Assembly (NCBI RefSeq): GCF_038502225.1 | Contig: NW_027196899.1 | Location: 1-64,000 of the forward strand | DNA length: 64,000 nucleotides | DNA from: Cherax quadricarinatus | Taxonomy: Eukaryota; Arthropoda; Malacostraca; Decapoda; Parastacidae | Direction: 5' to 3' | Part shown: positions 22,789 through 34,092 of the stretch, piece after piece | Numbering within the stretch: position 1 is the stretch's first letter | Layout of the letters: the number at the start of each line of letters is the position of its first letter | Notes under the pieces: generated by a model | Databases searched by the model: none | The model's input: the letters and a program-made list of their open reading frames with translations, nothing else | Told to the model about the DNA's origin: nothing | Translations under genes and position numbers: made by a program

Positions 22789-25581
22789 ATGTCACAAGTA
22801 GTCGCGGGTTCTCCCCCAGCAGACAGGGCTGACAGCTACCGTGACTTCACCTCTACAGAGGACCTCAAATCTGCAATCAAATTAACATCCACCAGGACTC
22901 TGACACACATCCCCAAAGCAGCTCGCCCTCAAGCTGCTAGCAAATTCACTGACCTTCTGAAGAAAGTCAACGATGCTCCTTCAAACAACAGATCCTGGCA
23001 CAACTTGCTGCTTTTTGGCAATGCCTGTTTGGCTGTCCCACCAAGGAGGGACAAGTCACTAGCAACACATGTTATTAGGGCAATAAATGCATTCCCAAGG
23101 GATGACAACCTCGTCCGTCTCCCCCCTAGGGCGACAAACACCCGCCGGGCAAATGCCAACAACAGGACACCCGACACCTCAAAAATCAGAGCCCAAATTA
23201 GCAAAAAAATAGAAGAGGGTAATACTATTGGAGCTTTGAGACTTATAACCAGTGAGGATACCATCGCTCCCAAGGACGTCAGCACGGCGCAAGCTCTGAA
23301 GGACAAACATCCACCCAGGGCTCCCAGTACCAACATTGACCTCCCTGACATTGCAGCAGGCGAAGAACATCTAACCTTACAGGATGCTGATGTGTATAAA
23401 GCTGCTATGTCATTTCCACAGGGTTCAGCAGGAGGTTTCACCGGTTTAAGGCCTCAACACTTAAAACAAATACTCAATCCAGCACTTGGTGAGGTTTCAG
23501 AGAGGCTGCTGTCTGAACTCACCAAATTTTCCAACCTGTGCCTGGCTGGCGGTGTCCCAGAGGCCATCAGACCCTTTTTCTTTGGTGCCTCATTGTGTGC
23601 CCTCCGGAAAAAGGATGGCGGAATCAGGCCCATTGCAGTGGGTAACACCCTTCGGCGCCTAGTCGCCAAGGCTGCAGTAAGAAGGGTGAGTCAAGAGGCT
23701 GCTGCAATGCTGAAACCAACTCAGCTCGGTTTCGGCGTTCAACAGGGCTGTGAAGCAGCTGCCCACGCAGCACGAGTATATATCAAAAACATGTCCGATG
23801 AAAAAGCCTTGGTCAAATTGGACTTTGCCAATGCTTTCAACTCAGTCAGAAGGGATGCTGCTCTCCAAGCAGTTTATAGAAACTTCCCTTCCCTTTATCC
23901 CTTCATAGAATCGTGTTATAGTGTGACTTCCAAACTATTGTTTGGGGACCATGAAATTGACTCGTGTGAGGGCGTGCAACAGGGGGACCCTCTCGCCCCC
24001 TTTCTATTTTGTTTGGTCATCAAGGAAGTCACGGAGGCACTCTCCAGCGAGCTCAATATCTGGTTCCTGGACGACGGTACCCTAGCTGGCACAACAGAAT
24101 CTCTCCTAGAGGACATCAGTAAAATTAAAGACATGGGAGAAAGCCTGGGCCTTTCTTTAAACCCCACCAAATGTGAAATAGTTTCTACCAATCAACAGAT
24201 GATCCAGAATATTAGTGCCGTTTTACCAGGAGCACGAGCCATTGATCCAGCCAATAGCACTCTCCTCGGTGCTCCTCTTGGGTCCAATGCCATCGATCTG
24301 GTCCTAGGAAAAAAAGTCTCAGACCTCCGGACGATGGAAAGCAGGATGAAAGACATTGACACACACGATGCCTTCTACCTACTCACCAGGTGCCTGTCAA
24401 TCCCAAAACTTACCTATTTTCTGAGATGCTCCCCAGCCTTCAGCAGTCCAAAACTCAAGGAATATGACTCTCTCCTGAAGGCCATGCTAGAGAGTGTATT
24501 GAATCTTTCCCTTGACGATGGACAGTGGTTGCAAGCCTCACTTCCGGTCAGGCTTGGAGGGCTAGGAGTACGCAGATCCTCCCAGATTGCTCTACCAGCT
24601 TTCCTATCCTCTTCCAAAGCATCAAACGAGTTGATAAGACAAATTCTTCCTGACACCCTCAGTGACTCAGCAGGAATAGAAGACCCTAGCTATGCCAGTG
24701 CCATCACCGAATGGGAGACTCTTGCTGCTCCAGCACCAAACCCTAGTGCAGCACTGGCTCACAAACAGTCAAGCTGGGATGGCCCAATTGCTGAAAAGGT
24801 GCTTGCCAACATGCTCAGGGCTGCAACATCAGATAGGGAGATTGCCCGTCTCCAGGCTGTGAGTGCACCTCACTCCGGGGACTTCCTCCAAACAGTTCCC
24901 ATATCGGCAATGGGAACGCGACTCGACCCTAAGACCCTCCGTATTGCAGTGGCTCTGCGCCTTGCTGCCCCAATTCACACAGAATATATGTGTATTTGCG
25001 GCGAAGTGCAAGCAGACCAATATGGTCTACATGGTCTTAACTGTTCCAAAACCAAGGGCTGGCATGCAAGACACAATGAGGTCAACGACATCATTAAGAG
25101 AACCCTTGCTACAGCTGGATGCCCTGCCGAGAGGGAGCCACGATCACTAGCAGCCAACAATACCCACAACCCAGCAAACCGCCCCGACGGGATCACCATC
25201 TATCCTTGGAAGAATGGCAAGCTCTTAGCATGGGACTATACCTGTGTGTCCACACTGGCTGACACCTATATCCATCACAGTGTGGGGCGACAGGGAGGAG
25301 CTGCTGACCACAGGGAGGAGTACAAGATCAGCAAGTACAGGGACATAAGCCAACAGTATCAATTTGTCCCAGTGGGATCAGAGACCTTGGGATCATGGGG
25401 AAAAAATGCCACACGTTTCCTTAAAGAATTGGGTTCCAGACTCATCGACACCACCAGGGACCCAAGGGCAGCCACTTTCATGTTCCAGCGCCTCAGCGTC
25501 GCCATCCAGAGGGGAAATGCTTGCTGCATACTTGGCTCACGTCCAGCCTCGGAGGAGCTGGAGGAAATTCATAATCTTTGA
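22789..25581 (+). CDS. Reverse transcriptase with restriction-like endonuclease
   Basis: An intact 930-codon frame. The central RT domain shows GGFTGLRPQHLKQIL (residues ~220-235), GGIRPIAVGNTLRRL, LDFANAFNSVRRD (~343), CEGVQQGDPLAPFLF (~395) and the catalytic FLDDGT (~425). The C-terminal part has a CxC...H...C knuckle near residue 733, then RPD at ~797 and a further Asp 15 residues on (LLAWDYTC). Next comes KYRDISQQYQFVPV, the conserved pattern of the PD-(D/E)XK restriction-like endonuclease (RLE) of early-branching non-LTR elements (R2, NeSL, CRE, Hero, Utopia). No APE endonuclease and no N-terminal zinc finger was seen. The RLE cuts target DNA and the RT copies RNA at the nick. Which clade it belongs to cannot be decided by eye. 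A retained full frame suggests a young copy. Confidence 0.8.
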   Translation: MSQVVAGSPPADRADSYRDFTSTEDLKSAIKLTSTRTLTHIPKAARPQAASKFTDLLKKVNDAPSNNRSWHNLLLFGNACLAVPPRRDKSLATHVIRAINAFPRDDNLVRLPPRATNTRRANANNRTPDTSKIRAQISKKIEEGNTIGALRLITSEDTIAPKDVSTAQALKDKHPPRAPSTNIDLPDIAAGEEHLTLQDADVYKAAMSFPQGSAGGFTGLRPQHLKQILNPALGEVSERLLSELTKFSNLCLAGGVPEAIRPFFFGASLCALRKKDGGIRPIAVGNTLRRLVAKAAVRRVSQEAAAMLKPTQLGFGVQQGCEAAAHAARVYIKNMSDEKALVKLDFANAFNSVRRDAALQAVYRNFPSLYPFIESCYSVTSKLLFGDHEIDSCEGVQQGDPLAPFLFCLVIKEVTEALSSELNIWFLDDGTLAGTTESLLEDISKIKDMGESLGLSLNPTKCEIVSTNQQMIQNISAVLPGARAIDPANSTLLGAPLGSNAIDLVLGKKVSDLRTMESRMKDIDTHDAFYLLTRCLSIPKLTYFLRCSPAFSSPKLKEYDSLLKAMLESVLNLSLDDGQWLQASLPVRLGGLGVRRSSQIALPAFLSSSKASNELIRQILPDTLSDSAGIEDPSYASAITEWETLAAPAPNPSAALAHKQSSWDGPIAEKVLANMLRAATSDREIARLQAVSAPHSGDFLQTVPISAMGTRLDPKTLRIAVALRLAAPIHTEYMCICGEVQADQYGLHGLNCSKTKGWHARHNEVNDIIKRTLATAGCPAEREPRSLAANNTHNPANRPDGITIYPWKNGKLLAWDYTCVSTLADTYIHHSVGRQGGAADHREEYKISKYRDISQQYQFVPVGSETLGSWGKNATRFLKELGSRLIDTTRDPRAATFMFQRLSVAIQRGNACCILGSRPASEELEEIHNL

Positions 25582-25668
25582 TACATTGTGCCATTGTATT
25601 CATGTTTATGTTTTTTTCTGTAAATGTATTTCGTTTATTAATAAATGTTCACATAGAATAAAAATATA
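25582..25668 (+). other. 3' UTR of the RLE-type element
   Basis: Short T-rich untranslated segment with AATAAA-like TTAATAAATG and AGAATAAAAATATAG near 25640-25668. No long poly(A) or microsatellite tail is present. Antisense LINE remnants begin soon after. Confidence 0.45.
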
Positions 25669-25699
25669 GGGGGTGGTAGGAGAAGAAAATATTCAAACA

Positions 25700-26385
25700 G
25701 CTCCGGGGAGAACCTTGAGTTTTCCCTGAGGTACGTTTATTGTCTTCTCTGAGGATGAGGGTCCCCATTCCAGCTATAGAGGTGGTACTTCCCTATATAT
25801 ATATATTGTCTTTCTTACTTGAGATCTGTTATTCTGTCTTAGAACTCAAATATGTTAGTGAGGCAAGACTTTTTGTAAAGATCAGTCCCTTCTCTCTGGA
25901 TATTCAACCACTCTTTACTTAACTAACTTTCCCGATACTTTGAAAAGCGTTCATATCAGTGATACTGGCTTATAATTCATTGCGTCTCATCTGTCCCCTT
26001 GCTTGTGTTGTGTGATAATTTTTGCTGGTTTCCATTTGTCCAATAGGTTCTCATAGTTTTCCGCTTCTTCTTTCGGTATCCATGGTCAAGCCTAGCGGCT
26101 TTTGATGTGTCTAACCATTTTAACAGATTAATTATTAATTAATTAACAGATTAATTAATTCTATCAGATTTATGCTGATTAGCACTTTCTTGCACCATCT
26201 CTGTTTTCTCAGTGAGTACCTCCTTAATTTTTTTTTTAATTTCTTTATTGTTTTCTATGAGCTCCCATCCTTCCCTGTTCAGTCTTATTACGTGATCTTT
26301 TATATTCATCTTTATGTGACTGTGTAGCAGTTTCGGCTCTGATTTGGTTTTTGCTTCTATGTCATTCTCAAACTGACTGGTATAG
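25700..26385 (-). pseudogene. RT part of a decayed CR1-group family-2 LINE
   Basis: On the minus strand 26385-26190 reads as the endonuclease-RT linker (FENDIEAKTKSEPKLLHSH). Near 26050-25960 WKPAKII...NYKPVSLI is readable, equivalent to the WKxANVxPIFKKGDR/NYRPVSLT motifs of the copy at 52.4-54.3 kb. Many stops. The matching endonuclease part lies at 27511-27900 on the far side of a CR1 insertion. Confidence 0.55.
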
Positions 26386-27510
26386 GAGGTAAAGTTCTAG
26401 CATGGATTGAGGCATGGCTTACCAATAGAAAGCAGAGAGTTACCATTAATGGAGTGAAATCTGAATGGGGATTAGTCACTAGTGGCGTTCCACAAGGATC
26501 AGTTTTAGGCCCTCTCTTGTTCATAATTTACATTAATGACCTTGATGAAGGGATTACGAGTGACATGAGTAAATTTGCTGATGATACAAAGATAGGCCGT
26601 ATAATTCACTCTGTGGAGGATATCAATGAACTCCAGGACGATTTGGACAAATTAATGTCTTGGTCTGAAAAATGGCAGATGAAGTTCAATGTGGATAAGT
26701 GTAAGGTACTTGCCCTTGGTAATGAAAATAACCCTCGAAGCTATAATCTAGGTGAAGTAGAGCTTGATCATACAGAATGTGAAAAAGACTTGGGAGTCAT
26801 GGTAAGCAGAAATCTAAAGCCAAGACAGCAGTGCCTTAGTGTGCACAACAAGGCCAACAGATTACTTGGATTTATCTCAAGAAGTATAAGTAACAGAAGT
26901 CCAAAAGTTATTTTACAGCTCTATACATCACTAGTGAGGCCTCATTTAGATTATGCTGCTCAGTTTTGGTCTCCTTACTACAGGATGGATATACTCATTA
27001 GAGAGCATACAGAGAAGAATGACTAAAATGATTTACTGTGTAAGGAACCTCCCGTATGAAGATAGACTTAAAGCCTTAAATCTCCACTCTCTGGAGAGGC
27101 GTAGAATGAGAGGAGATATCATTGAAGTGTATAAGTGGATGACAGGCATAAACAAGGGAGATATTAATAAAGTACTGAGGGTGTCGAACCAGGTAAGAAC
27201 CAGAAATAATAGATATAAGTTGGATAAATTTAGATTTAGAAAGAACATAGGTAAGTACTGGTTTTCTAACAGAGTTGTAGATGCATGGAACAGTCTTCTT
27301 AGTGGGGTGATAGAGGCTAGGACCTTGGGTAGCTTTAAGAAGAGACTGGACAAATATATGAGTGGGAGGGGCTGGGTTTGATTGGTGTCATTGGGTACGG
27401 GAGTTATTTCTTGGGTGGCTTTAGGTAGAGATCGTTTTGATAAGGACCTGCCTCGTATGGGCCAGTAGGCCTTCTGCAGTGTTCCTACATTCTTATGTTC
27501 TTATGTTCTT
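26386..27510 (+). pseudogene. CR1 LINE, 5'-truncated, one frameshift
   Basis: The frame starts inside the RT palm and reads GVPQGSVLGPLLFIIYIND, KFADDTKIGR, the thumb and the C-terminal segment LDKYMSGRGWV. A frameshift near 26985 splits it in two overlapping frames. The 3' UTR holds CCTCGTATGGGCCAGTAGGCC and ends with the octamer repeat (TTCTTATG)n at about 27490-27510; a short octamer 3' repeat is characteristic of CR1. It interrupts an antisense family-2 LINE. Confidence 0.8.
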
Positions 27511-27900
27511 ATCCCTGTATATTCATTCCTCGCTTTTTTGCTTACTTACCTATTCTCAGCCATCATCTGTGTTCTGCACTCTTTCATACTCCTTTGTACC
27601 TGCCACTCTGCTGTTGTGATTAAACCCAGGGCTCTCTGTGTATCTTTACTTCGCACATTTCTTATTTGGTACGAACCGTGTTGTTGCCTCCAGGTACTTT
27701 CTGGCAAGGCCCTCCATCATCTCATGGGTTGTTTGTCCAGTTTCCTGTCCTACTGGACTTCATAAAGAAAATCTCTCATTCCTGCATAGTCCCCTCTTCC
27801 ATAATTTGGTTTACTATTTGTACCTCCTTCTCTTTTCTCCACTTTCATACCAACCAAGAATTCTCATGTGAGGATGATGTCGTCACTAGCTCCTAGTGGA
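27511..27900 (-). pseudogene. Endonuclease part of the same decayed family-2 LINE
   Basis: On the minus strand it aligns with the end of the endonuclease domain at 49680-49900 (shared CTTCATTCCTGCATAGTCCCC-like and TTGGTTT... blocks). It restarts at the point where the 26385 fragment stops, so CR1 26386-27510 was inserted into it, with about 20 bp of target missing. Confidence 0.5.
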
Positions 27901-29338
27901 AGCCCATTGTGGAAATTTATTTGGTCCCTAAAGTTCCACAGGACAGATCCGGCATGGCCGTAATGGAACGGCTGAGCTGGGTGGCCCTTAAACCCACCCA
28001 AACAAAAAGCGTTCTCCCCAAACATAAACACATTTCTCTCCCCGGGATTGCGTGGTTGGTAAGCTTATTTAATTTATAGATTTACCCTTCAGGGAAGGAG
28101 TAGGTAGTTTTACTGTTAGTATATTAATATTAGGTTTACTAAGGCAACTGTAGATAATAATAATGTAGACCTAAGACCTTAACATAGGTAGTAATAGGCC
28201 GATAATGTAGGCAAACACTAGGATAAGTTAGCTAGGGAGAACTGGCAGCCCTAGTTTGAACGAAGAGACGAGGGTCTGGAAGAGAGACCAGCTCGTTCTT
28301 CTTAAGACAGACACCAACTGGACAGGATGTGCCATGATCAGCAGATGGCGCCCCCCACGTGTCTTAAGAACATAAGAACATTTGAGACCTAGGGAAATCT
28401 GGTAGAGGCACCTCGATGTACCGTAGATGACCTCCGCCAGGCCCATACAATAAGACAAGACCTCCACTTTATCTCGTAGATTTCTGGCCAGTGCCTGGGG
28501 AGAATTGTGAGTGAGTTTGATCTGTGGACCTGGTATGCAGTAGGCAGTGCATGCCCAGTAAGTACCAGTGTCTCTTGGCAGTCTGGAAGCTAGTGTCCGT
28601 GTCTGCATAGTTATACTAGGGGATACATACCCTCTTGGATATAGGAATTTCTGAGGTGCAGGCAGGTCACTAATAACGATTGAATATTGCAGGAATTAAG
28701 GCTCCTGGTTGCACGTGGTTTCTGAGGGGAAGTCCAAAGGGGCTAAGGCTAAGCTTAGGGAAGTTGAAGAACAGGATATATGCTGCAACACCAAGTAAGT
28801 TAGTCCTTTATACGTGCATGCAGGCAAGTTTCTTGCAACATCAATCATTTGTGAAAATCTGTCCTATAAGCCACTTGTGAGGCTGAAGTACCCACCTCAG
28901 AGCTCGGTGTCAACAGAGTTTGCCAGGGTAGGCGACTCACTTGGAGGCAGTCCACACAAATTTTCACACCAATATTCAATTTCATTTATGTCACATTTAC
29001 TTAAGGTGAAAACTGGTTCGTCCTGTGCTCTTCCTTTTGTAGATTCCTTGACGACTTTGTTCAGGAAATTTTTCATTCCTACCTCCATCAGTTATGCTCT
29101 CCATGATGCTTTTGGTCCTCCGTGTGCGTCCCAGTGTATGTATGTGTATGTGTATATGTGTGTATACATGTATTTATGCATACAGTATACAGTGCATACA
29201 AGAAAAAGAAATAAGTGGATAATGAATTAATTTTCATACAGTAGGTAAGTAATGAGATAATACTTATAATGTTGTTAAGAAAGGCTAATAATAAGTAAGG
29301 TGGACGTACAGAGTAACACTGGTGATGTCACTACACAG
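27901..29338. other. Non-coding, probably esterase intron or 5' region
   Basis: No exon-like frame found. A short CR1 3' tail fragment (AAGAACATAAGAACAT) lies near 28365-28380. No N-terminal esterase exon (the GxVRG...FxGIPYA-type segment) was recognised here. Confidence 0.4.
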
Positions 29339-29503
29339 GATCCAGTAGCAGCAGCATCATGGGAGGGTGTGTTGGACGTCACCACTATGCCAGAGCCATG
29401 CCTGCAGATACCAGCTGCTATGGCCCTCGTGGGCGTCAAGGCACAAACAATCAGCGTGCAGGGGAGTGAGGACTGCCTCTATCTCAATGTCTTCACGCCT
29501 AAG
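29339..29503 (+). CDS. Carboxylesterase exon 1 of those in window
   Basis: The host gene is a type B carboxylesterase of the alpha/beta-hydrolase fold (juvenile-hormone-esterase-like or detoxifying), hydrolysing ester bonds; such proteins are secreted or ER-resident in arthropods. This 55-codon exon reads DPVAAASWEGVLDVTTMPEPCLQ ... and then SEDCLYLNVFTPK, a hallmark of the family. Acceptor CACAG at 29334-29338 is adequate; the frame is open upstream to 29300, so an earlier acceptor is possible. Donor AAG|GTAACA gives phase 0. The preceding exon(s), with the signal peptide and first ~70 residues, were not found in the window. Exons are visibly GC-richer than the introns around them. Confidence 0.85.
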
Positions 29504-30093
29504 GTAACACGGGACTACATGTTGGTTCTCCTTGAGGGTGACTAGAAAGCAGGAGTAATCAGGTTTGATCAGAGGAAGGAGAGGACAATTCTGTTATTTT
29601 TAATCAGGAGACCTTTACCAGAATTATGACTCCTGGCATCCTCCTTTATCTCCCCTCCCTTCTTAGTGTTCCCAAATAGTGTACAAACAAGCAACAGGTC
29701 CTTATGGAAAATCTTTCTGCATGACCAAGGTAATTCAAAACTAGTGAATGAGTAGGACTCCTCTGGGCTGTGGAAGATCAATGTAACTCAAATCAACTTC
29801 CCACCCACTTCCACTACCACTTGGGACCTATAGGTTTGTCTGCTTTATCCTTATCACTCTGGTCTAGGACTCAGAAATGCTCGTTGATATTCCAAAGTAG
29901 TACTTGCAAATTTTCCACTATTCGTGATTTTTCTTGGATTCGAATTCGTTCATGTAAATTGCTACACCAACCAGAAAGAATTTATGCATTTTTTTCCTTA
30001 ATTCAGACGTGTAAAAATAAATATTTAATTATTAAAAATAAGTGTATGGAAGAATGTTGTGTGCGCACCTAGTGAGAGTGCTGACTGCTGTAG
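29504..30093 (+). other. Esterase intron, nothing recognised
   Basis: 590-bp AT-rich intron with GT-AG ends and no repeat or RNA motif seen. Confidence 0.7.
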
Positions 30094-30238
30094 CCTGGTG
30101 ACGGTGGGAACCTACCAGTGATGGTGTGGATACACGGAGGTGGCTTCTACTTCGGCAGCGCTCGGGAGTACCTTCCCCACGTCCTCCTCAACCAGCAGAT
30201 TGTGCTAGTGGTCATCCAGTACCGACTCAGCGTAATGG
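30094..30238 (+). CDS. Carboxylesterase exon 2 (oxyanion-hole loop)
   Basis: 145 nt, starting after CTGCTGTAG and ending at G|GTCAGT. It reads PGDGGNLPVMVWIHGGGFYFG and then VVIQYRLSVM; HGGGF is the oxyanion-hole motif and YRL precedes the strand leading to the nucleophile. Phase 0 in, phase 1 out. The start was chosen at 30094 rather than at the later AG (30118) because the NLPVMVWIHGGG extension is family-conserved and restores phase with exon 1. Confidence 0.9.
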
Positions 30239-30987
<749 letters not shown>

Positions 30988-31121
30988 TAAGGGAGGAAAG
31001 AGGAGAGGTGTTGTTCCTCTTCTCAGAGGCCTAAACTCATTGAAAGAGATCACTAAGACGAAAGTTTGACAATTGACAAAGGTTTTGGACTACTACCTAA
31101 CCACAAATGTTATCTCAATAG

Positions 31122-31315
31122 GTCTCTTCTCTCGAGCAATCATGCAATCGGGAACAGCGGTGTGTCCGTGGGCATTGAGTAGATCCCACGCTGACACGGC
31201 ACAGAGGATCGCCCGGGCTGCTGGCTGCGACTCAGTCCACGACAGCAACAAACTCCTGAAATGTTTAAAAGATGCTGATGCCGACAAGTTGACTTCCATC
31301 GCTCAGGAAATAATG
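31122..31315 (+). CDS. Carboxylesterase exon 4
   Basis: 194 nt, phase 1 to 0. It reads GLFSRAIMQSGTAVCPWA and then the helical segment ending KLTSIAQEIM. The SRAIMQSG block directly follows the nucleophile elbow in the family. Acceptor CAATAG and donor ATG|GTATTT; the donor is followed by a long T-run. Confidence 0.9.
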
Positions 31316-31689
31316 GTATTTTTTTTTTTTTACAATTTGTTTACAAATAATTGTTAAGATGAAAAGTTATTTGTTTCAGAGTAGGTATCAACTTATATTG
31401 AGTATGACTGTTAGCTCATATGCCGACAGATGACCAGAAATGAATGCTTTGTGTAATTAATTATGGGGAAGAACTAAGAAATTAATTTCAAGATTGTGTA
31501 GGTACTAAATTCACCTCGCTTAATTAAATCTTTACTTGCTAAATTATTTTCAATGATATATATCATATACGAATTTTACTAAGATATATTACTTTTCCTT
31601 GGCAAGAATTAGGAAGAGACATGTCCCATGTATGTGTAGGGTTAGAACTGAAAGTAGGCACTGGCACTGACATCATCTGAGCAGTCCAT

Positions 31690-32190
31690 TAGAGGGCACT
31701 GGTGTCGTCGCTTGTGTTTCATAAGCGTAACACCCATGAACATCTGTGATTTTTTCTCCCTGTAGCTTTTCGATTTTATTTTCCTTATAAATCGAGAACA
31801 CCTCGTCCAGTCAGTCTCAAATTGCTCAAATCTTCAACACTTGTGTATGGTAACGAGGTCCAAATTCTAAGAACAATTGACATGTTCCAGTGCCCTATGC
31901 CCAAAACTGTTGAACACATTATCAATAGTATACTCAGTGGCGAATCTTTAAACCTTCTAAACAAGTGCCTGAAAATTCGACGATAGCGGAGAGTAAAATT
32001 CAAATGTTCAGGTGCAGATTTGACAATTTAATCTGTAAAAAATATGAAATTCTTATTTCCGTCAAATAACGTTAAAAAAATCAGTATATCCCTTCTGAAT
32101 GGCTTCAGTATTTAATGGCTGATGCATCTTAGTACTAGTTAGGTTTCGTTTGTGTGCAGGCAAATTTGTTGACCTAATAAAATAGTAGAA
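31690..32190 (+). repeat. Diverged intron repeat, inverted copy at 54.6-55.2 kb
   Basis: Blocks such as TTAATGGCTGATGCATC, GGCAAATTTGTTGACC and CCCAAAACTGTTG recur in reverse complement at 54640-55150; another short match to the first block is near 33245-33270. No coding content. Origin unknown. Confidence 0.5.
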
Positions 32191-33580
32191 AAAATTGAAT
32201 CGAAGGACTCCGATGCCATAACTAGATTAGCTTCAAAATATGACGATGCATTATGTAAAACAAATAATACCCCAAAACTTTAGTCTGAGTAGAATCAAAT
32301 CTGAAATTTTTCTAAAGTATTTAGAATGCTTTTTCTGATCGGCCTCAAACTTTTACCATTGATGGGCTTTATATGAACACAGCTTGTTACTCCCTGTAAA
32401 ACTAGAAAATGCCTCTTCTGATCAGCTTCAAACTTTAGGTTAGGTAAGATGTGTCAGGAAACAGGACAAGTGTTTCTTGACGCTGGTCTTGGTCATCTGA
32501 CCGAGGCCTTTGTTAGCAAAGTCAAACTCTAAATCCTGGTGTACCTTAATACGAAGATGTTTTTTTTATTATTAATTATGGGTTGTAGGAGTGCAGATTT
32601 GCCTTTTTTTTGCGAATTTTATCGAACTGGCTTTTCAAAAAAAAAATTATTTTTTTCTTATAGAATTGTAGAGATTTTTAAATGACCTGCAAATAAGAAA
32701 AGAAAACTGGAAAATAATAAAATCCGCGGTTTTAAGATTTTTTTAAGTTTAAATAGAGGAAACTGTCTTGTTTCTCGGAACACTGTCAACAACATTTCCG
32801 ATTGCTTTCTCAAATTTTCCGTTGAAACAAATACTTTATTTGATAGGCTTCAAATAATCAGCACTTGTGCAATATATCTAAGGCAAGATTTTTGGGGATA
32901 TTTACATGCGTGGCTGCTCTGTGCGCAATATTACGTAGGTCATTCCTCGTGTGATAGGTGGAAACAAGCTCCTCTGATCGGCCTCAGAATTTCAACATTG
33001 GTGTATTCTACTTAGAAGAAGGTTGATATAATTAAAGGAGTGTGTTGATACCATTTTGTCACTTTTAATATCGATATCGGTATTGTTTTTACTGCGTTGC
33101 ATTATTTTGCCTTGATATTGGCGAGGGGCTCTTGGTCCAAGGAAATAGACTTATTTTTCAATCGCTTGGATTGAATATGAATGCCTCCCATTCCACAGAG
33201 CGCTTTCCCCTGATTAAAATACAACATTTATGTAAAATAAACATCAATCTTTAATGGCTAATTCATCTTAGGAACTGGATAACAGTTTCTTGGCTTTAGC
33301 TTGTCTTGGTACAAATTTTATTGGATTCTGTGCAATAAATGAAGAAGATTGAGACACTTATGCAGCATATGGGAATCTCATATGCTGCATAAGTGTCTCA
33401 ATCTTCAACTTGTCGGTTTTTCAAACCATTCATCACAACTGTCAGACACTGCAGCATCATGGGATCTTGTTACAAAGAATTCTTCAACACTTGTTCAACC
33501 TTTGGACGAAGACCTACTTCGACTAGTGGATGGTACCACTATGACCCCGCCTCCATCTGCTTCACGTCACCTCACTACAG

Positions 33581-33588
33581 TATATAAG
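33581..33588 (+). promoter_or_regulatory. TATA-like box of the snap-back element
   Basis: TATATAAG about 125 nt upstream of the ribozyme core. Related copies have TATATAAG (minus strand, near 2405) and TACATAAG (near 46730) in the same relative place. Confidence 0.4.
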
Positions 33589-33707
33589 CCACGTCTACGG
33601 CCCTATGCTGTACATTCTACAAGATTGATGGACTGAACACATCGACTCCAGGTTGAGGGACTGATTACCTCATTCTCCTCCTCTCCTTACGCCTTCCTCT
33701 TTGTATT

Positions 33708-33743
33708 GGACTGATGAAGCCACTGTGTGGCGAAACGTTTCCT
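33708..33743 (+). ncRNA. Candidate minimal hammerhead ribozyme
   Basis: Stem I GGA, core CTGATGA (33711-33717), an extra A, perfect stem II GCCAC/GTGGC with TGT loop, GAAA (33732-33735), the palindrome ACGT, U at the cleavage position, then UCC closing a three-pair stem I. All conserved core bases are present. As at 21614-21657, stem III lacks a loop and would form only in a dimer. Confidence 0.55.
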
Positions 33744-33984
33744 GAATAAAGATTCCCATATGCTGCATAAGTGTCTCAATCTTCAACTTGTCGGTTTTTC
33801 AAACCATTCATCACAATAAATGAAGAAAGCGTCTTCAATAGTCGACAATATACTTTTAGTGCTAATGTGTTTTCCTCAATAGAAACTTTGTATTTGTGTC
33901 AGTTGTAATATATCATTTTTTTAATCAAATTGGTTTCTTTGAGATACCTGGAGAATATTTCTTCTGATCAGAAATAATTCACAG

Positions 33985-34092
33985 TGTTTGACTTTACTGA
34001 GTTATCCCAGGTTAAATCATAATGTTTGACTTTACTGAGTTATCCCAGGTTAAATCATAATGTTTGACTTTACTGAGTTATCCCAGGTCAAA
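33985..34092. repeat. 38-bp tandem repeat, about 2.8 copies
   Basis: The unit starting TGTTTGACTTTACTGAG recurs at 33985, 34023 and 34061 with almost no change. Confidence 0.9.

Larger units (their letters stand above)
33344..33827 (+). mobile_element. Non-autonomous Penelope-like/retrozyme element with TSD
   Basis: A 14-bp direct repeat CAATAAATGAAGAA flanks it (33333-33346 and 33814-33827). It starts with a 28-bp perfect snap-back (33344-33371 with 33379-33406, 7-nt loop). A 60-nt segment from CATATGCTGC to ATCACAA occurs twice as a direct repeat (33379-33438 and 33757-33816), like pseudo-LTRs. Between the repeats are a TATA-like TATATAAG near 33581, a hammerhead-like motif at 33708-33743 and AATAAAGATTCCC. 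There is no RT frame, so it must be moved by an enzyme from elsewhere. The architecture matches known Penelope-like elements and retrozymes. Confidence 0.7.

Noticed and set aside
22789..25581. R2-type rDNA insertion
   Set aside because: No 28S sequence at either flank and no N-terminal zinc finger, so R2 proper is not supported.
28228..28608. 126-codon minus-strand frame
   Set aside because: No recognisable domain, overlaps a CR1 tail fragment and has no splice or repeat support.
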